A DNA stretch of 22,210 nt, from positions 1-22,210 of the IMG/VR virus record IMGVR_UViG_3300017917_002286; one strand, 5' to 3'. Within the stretch, counting starts at the first letter, position 1. The number at the start of each line of letters is the position of its first letter. Source of the DNA: a virus. Made by a program: the position numbers and the translations under genes. This document shows positions 20,472-22,210 of the stretch, in pieces. The notes under the pieces are model-generated. The model ran no database searches. It was not told where the DNA came from and worked only from the letters and a program-made list of their open reading frames with translations.

Positions 20472-20920
20472 AGTGCCTCCAACTTCTTCTTGTAAGCTTC
20501 AGCGTGACGCTTTTCTACTTTAGCCAGGGCAGCAAATCGCGCCTCGGCCTTATCTAGCAGTTCTTGGAACTCCATAGCGTGCATCTTAGACTCTTTAGCC
20601 TGCAGTTTGGCCTCTAGTGCTGCGTTCTCGTCACCTTCTGTAATGGCTTCTTCCATAAACTTAGGATACATTTCTGTATATTCATAAGTCTCGCCCTGAA
20701 TTGCTTTCTCCAAGCACTCTCGTGTACTAGGGTGTCCGACGAGCAGCTCTAGGTGACCCCAGGCGTGCTTAATTTCCTGATCGGCTGTATGCTCAAAATG
20801 GTCGGCAATATCATCATAGCCTTCTTCACGGGCAATCTTGGCAAAGTAGCGATACTTGATATGCGCCATACTTTCGCCAGCTAGAGCACTCTCTAGATTG
20901 TGTAGTGTTTTACTTAACAT
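20468..20920 (-). CDS. Rubrerythrin, diiron domain only
   Basis: Ferritin-like four-helix diiron protein that in the family reduces hydrogen peroxide. Ligand motifs in 150 residues: E16 (GES in helix 1), ExxH at 49-52 (EIKH), ETYEYTEMYPKF at 77-88 in helix 3, and ExxH at 136-139 (EKRH). The usual C-terminal rubredoxin domain of rubrerythrin is missing and is instead a separate gene overlapping the stop by 4 bases. AAGGA lies about 7 bases before the ATG. It sits between a Gly tRNA and a Val tRNA, in the middle of a tRNA cluster. Rubrerythrins are commonest in anaerobes and microaerophiles, but also occur in aerobic bacteria. Confidence 0.9.
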   Translation of the reverse strand: MLSKTLHNLESALAGESMAHIKYRYFAKIAREEGYDDIADHFEHTADQEIKHAWGHLELLVGHPSTRECLEKAIQGETYEYTEMYPKFMEEAITEGDENAALEAKLQAKESKMHAMEFQELLDKAEARFAALAKVEKRHAEAYKKKLEAL

Positions 20921-20939
20921 TTATTTTCCTTGTGTGTTG

Positions 20940-21013
20940 TGGTGCGGGGTAAGAGAATCGAACTCTTAACTGAAGGTTGGAAGCCTACCGTTTTGCCATT
21001 AAACTAACCACGC
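20940..21013 (-). tRNA. tRNA-Gly (TCC)
   Basis: D stem GTTT/AAAC, anticodon loop CTTCCAA, T stem AAGAG/CTCTT with TTCGATT, A73 and encoded CCA. The acceptor stem pairs except position 4-69, which is T opposite C. Confidence 0.9.
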
Positions 21014-21014
21014 T

Positions 21015-21091
21015 TGGTGCGGGCGAGGGGATTCGAACCCCTGTCCACTGGTTGGCAACCAGCGATAATAACCAGGCTATACGACGCACGC
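21015..21091 (-). tRNA. tRNA-Gly (GCC)
   Basis: Anticodon stem GCTGG/CCAGT with loop TTGCCAA, T stem AGGGG/CCCCT, A73 and encoded CCA. The acceptor stem again has T4 opposite C69; otherwise complete. It starts one base before the CCA-side spacer of the TCC gene, giving a tight tandem. Confidence 0.9.
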
Positions 21092-21094
21092 ATA

Positions 21095-21190
21095 TTATGA
21101 TAAATCTACTAACTCTAACTCTAAAAACCCGTGTTCATCTATATACCAGTGTATAAAGCGTTTGGGCGGAAACATCATTATATATTGCAT
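21095..21190 (-). CDS. Possible 31-aa microprotein inside the tRNA cluster
   Basis: A short frame from the ATG at 21190 with AGGAG 5 bases upstream, one of the better ribosome sites in the window. The product begins MQYIMMFPPKRFIHWYID and ends in an acidic ELELVDLS; aromatic and amphipathic, no known family. The AGGAG is the 3' acceptor strand of the degenerate tRNA next to it. The stop falls 3 bases before the Gly-GCC tRNA. It could be a chance frame; the ribosome site and neat fit between tRNAs argue for translation. Confidence 0.45.
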   Translation of the reverse strand: MQYIMMFPPKRFIHWYIDEHGFLELELVDLS

Positions 21191-21193
21191 AAA

Positions 21194-21265
21194 TACTCCT
21201 AGCTTGGATTCGAACCTTGTTCTAGTATTGTCTATCTGCGCTTCCCACAGTGCTGACCAGGAGTA
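21194..21265 (-). pseudogene. Degenerate tRNA
   Basis: 72 bases with a perfect 7-bp acceptor pairing (TACTCCT/AGGAGTA) and an intact GGTTCGAATCC T-loop. However, the T stem has two A-A mismatches and a 2-base insertion, the D stem is weak, no 7-base anticodon loop with U33 can be drawn, and CCA is absent although every intact tRNA here encodes it. It lies in line with Thr and Gly tRNAs at normal spacing. Best read as a decayed tRNA gene. Confidence 0.6.
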
Positions 21266-21269
21266 CGTT

Positions 21270-21344
21270 TGGTGCCGGTTGTCGGATTTGAACTGACGAC
21301 CTACCGCTTACAAGGCGGTTGCTCTACCACTGAGCTAAACCGGC
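21270..21344 (-). tRNA. tRNA-Thr (TGT)
   Basis: Acceptor GCCGGTT/AACCGGC, D stem GCTC/GAGC, anticodon stem ACCGC/GCGGT with loop CTTGTAA, A73 and encoded CCA. The T stem has one A-C mismatch (GTCAG/CCGAC). Confidence 0.93.
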
Positions 21345-21348
21345 TAGG

Positions 21349-21424
21349 TGGAATCGGCGACAGGACTTGAACCTGCATCTAGCGGATTTGCAATCCGGGC
21401 CCTAACCATTCGGGTCACGCCGAC
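21349..21424 (-). tRNA. tRNA-Cys (GCA)
   Basis: Acceptor GTCGGCG/CGCCGAT, anticodon loop TTGCAAA, T stem GCAGG/CCTGT, and T73 followed by encoded CCA; U73 is the Cys identity base. It directly abuts the stop codon of the 72-residue gene, with no spacer. Confidence 0.93.
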
Positions 21425-21643
21425 CTAGATTCGTTTGTTACGGACGCACTGTTCAAAAGTTGCCCACAGCTTCTCAAACTTGACTTCGTAGATTTGATGC
21501 AAGCCAAGAAGGTAATTCATTTGCTGATCTTGGTCTAAGTTTTCTAGTGCATGGTACAAGTTATCAATGTCTTTGGTTACGTTCCAGCACTCCATAATTT
21601 CTTGTTCCAAATCAAACCTGTCTTTTTGTTTAAATAGTGTCAT
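21425..21643 (-). CDS. Unknown small helical protein
   Basis: 72 residues, not recognised. Predicted wholly helical and acidic (FDLEQEIMECWNVTKDIDNLYHAL, then LDQDQQMNYLLGLHQIYEVKFEKLW), resembling small conserved proteins of T4-like phages that lack known function. The start is one base after the YkuK-like gene ends, and its TAG is immediately followed by the first base of tRNA-Cys, so mRNA and tRNA share one transcript and 5' processing by RNase P would leave the message with no 3' untranslated tail. Confidence 0.78.
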   Translation of the reverse strand: MTLFKQKDRFDLEQEIMECWNVTKDIDNLYHALENLDQDQQMNYLLGLHQIYEVKFEKLWATFEQCVRNKRI

Positions 21644-21644
21644 T

Positions 21645-22115
21645 TTAATTACTCAATACAAATTTAAGTCTGTCGGCTGCGTAAGTTGCTGCAAATGCTT
21701 GTGGTTTAATGTGTGGGTCTATATTGCAAGTTCCGCGAATATATCCAACTGCTTGTTGTATTACTTGGCTGCTAGCGTAACGATCACTTGGATTAAGATC
21801 AAGATGCACCTCAACATATCTATCCTGAAGTACTTCGCTTAACTCGTTGAAAAGATTAGCGACCTTATAAACTTCATTCATCAGTCGCAGTGCTGGTTTA
21901 TTTTTCTTTTGATCCCAGTCAGGCTCGCGCTCTACATAACCAAATATTTTACAACCGTGCTTGCCGTCTATATGCACTACAACTGCAACAGTGTAGTCCA
22001 CAAACCATTTGCCACTAACATTTACACGCTCACTGTCCGCGCCTAAATAAACTTTAGTTTCAATGCTTTGATTATAGATAAATTCGCGTACTTTGTCAAT
22101 ATTAAATTTTTTCAT
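21645..22115 (-). CDS. YkuK/DUF458-like RNase H-fold protein
   Basis: 156 residues of the RNase H-like family typified by Bacillus YkuK. The core YLGADSERVN, followed by WFVDYTVAVVVHIDGKHGCKIFGY, gives a first acidic strand and a beta-sheet. VEVHLDLNPSDRYASSQVI supplies further aspartates, and PHIKPQAFAATYAADRL ends the family pattern. A nuclease acting on RNA or hybrids is possible; no biochemical role is established that I know of. The frame is open upstream to 22151 but that would read into tRNA-Gln, so I start at the ATG at 22115, 9 bases after the tRNA CCA. No Shine-Dalgarno is seen. Confidence 0.8.
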   Translation of the reverse strand: MKKFNIDKVREFIYNQSIETKVYLGADSERVNVSGKWFVDYTVAVVVHIDGKHGCKIFGYVEREPDWDQKKNKPALRLMNEVYKVANLFNELSEVLQDRYVEVHLDLNPSDRYASSQVIQQAVGYIRGTCNIDPHIKPQAFAATYAADRLKFVLSN

Positions 22116-22124
22116 TTTATTGTT

Positions 22125-22200
22125 TGGCTGGGGATGATGGACTCGAACCACCGAATGTCGGAATCAAAATCCGATGCCTTACCTGCTTGGCGAATCCCCA
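22125..22200 (-). tRNA. tRNA-Gln (TTG)
   Basis: Acceptor TGGGGAT/ATCCCCA, anticodon stem TCGGA/TCCGA with loop TTTTGAT, T-loop TTCGAGT, discriminator G73 (as in bacterial Gln tRNAs) and encoded CCA. The remaining 10 bases of the window hold nothing identifiable. Confidence 0.95.
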
Positions 22201-22210
22201 AGTGATTGTA

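Noticed and set aside
21194-21265. Selenocysteine or other long-arm tRNA
   Set aside because: No TCA anticodon loop can be formed, T stem has two mismatches and CCA is absent; a decayed gene explains it better.
22116-22151. Longer N-terminus for the YkuK-like protein
   Set aside because: It would be coded within tRNA-Gln.

Overview
The window is one arm of a tailed-phage genome. All genes read on the minus strand, from right to left. They are packed with 1-26 base overlaps (68 in one case), and nearly all recognisable products belong to DNA replication, recombination, repair or nucleotide supply. Eight sigma70-like promoters share the hexamer TATAAT and a 17-base spacer, so the host is probably a bacterium with a housekeeping sigma factor of the E. 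coli type, and this block is probably early or middle transcribed. Composition is moderately AT-rich by eye. I cannot name the phage or host. The gene mix combines a T7/PolI-type polymerase, T4-type UvsW, gp46 and gp47, a T5-like two-gene NAD ligase and a B12-dependent ribonucleotide reductase. It fits a lytic phage of aquatic or environmental bacteria better than a T4, T5 or T7 relative.

Layout in the direction of transcription. (1) 22200-19966: a tRNA cluster (Gln, Cys, Thr, Gly-GCC, Gly-TCC, Val, and one with anticodon CAT, plus one degenerate tRNA) interleaved with a YkuK-type RNase H-fold protein, a rubrerythrin and separate rubredoxin pair, a DUF1289 micro-gene and small unknowns. A terminator hairpin whose loop carries the -10 box of the next promoter lies in the middle. 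(2) 19956-17577: small unknown phage proteins in short operons, including a two-span membrane protein and an HTH-bearing protein followed by a terminator. (3) 17544-13396: small regulators (an HTH protein, a Cys-rich microprotein, a PC4-like ssDNA-binding protein), the two halves of NAD-dependent DNA ligase (each with its own promoter), and a protein made of four tandem HTH-like repeats followed by a terminator. (4) 13393-7017: replicative helicase, primase, DNA polymerase, an unknown, and UvsW-like helicase. (5) 6958-1: an unknown plus a gp32-like SSB (then a terminator), the gp47/SbcD nuclease, glutaredoxin, the gp46/SbcC ATPase, an unknown, a Holliday-junction-resolvase-like nuclease, flap exonuclease, dUTPase and the start of class II ribonucleotide reductase, which runs off the left edge.

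How it fits together. Primase, helicase, polymerase and SSB form the fork. Flap nuclease and ligase process Okazaki fragments. gp46/47-like, UvsW-like and the resolvase give recombination-dependent replication. Ribonucleotide reductase, glutaredoxin and dUTPase supply clean dNTPs. tRNAs supplement translation. Rubrerythrin and rubredoxin probably detoxify peroxide. I found no structural, lysis, integrase, CRISPR or toxin-antitoxin genes. No stretch above 300 bases lacks a gene; the largest gaps are about 90 bases and hold promoters.
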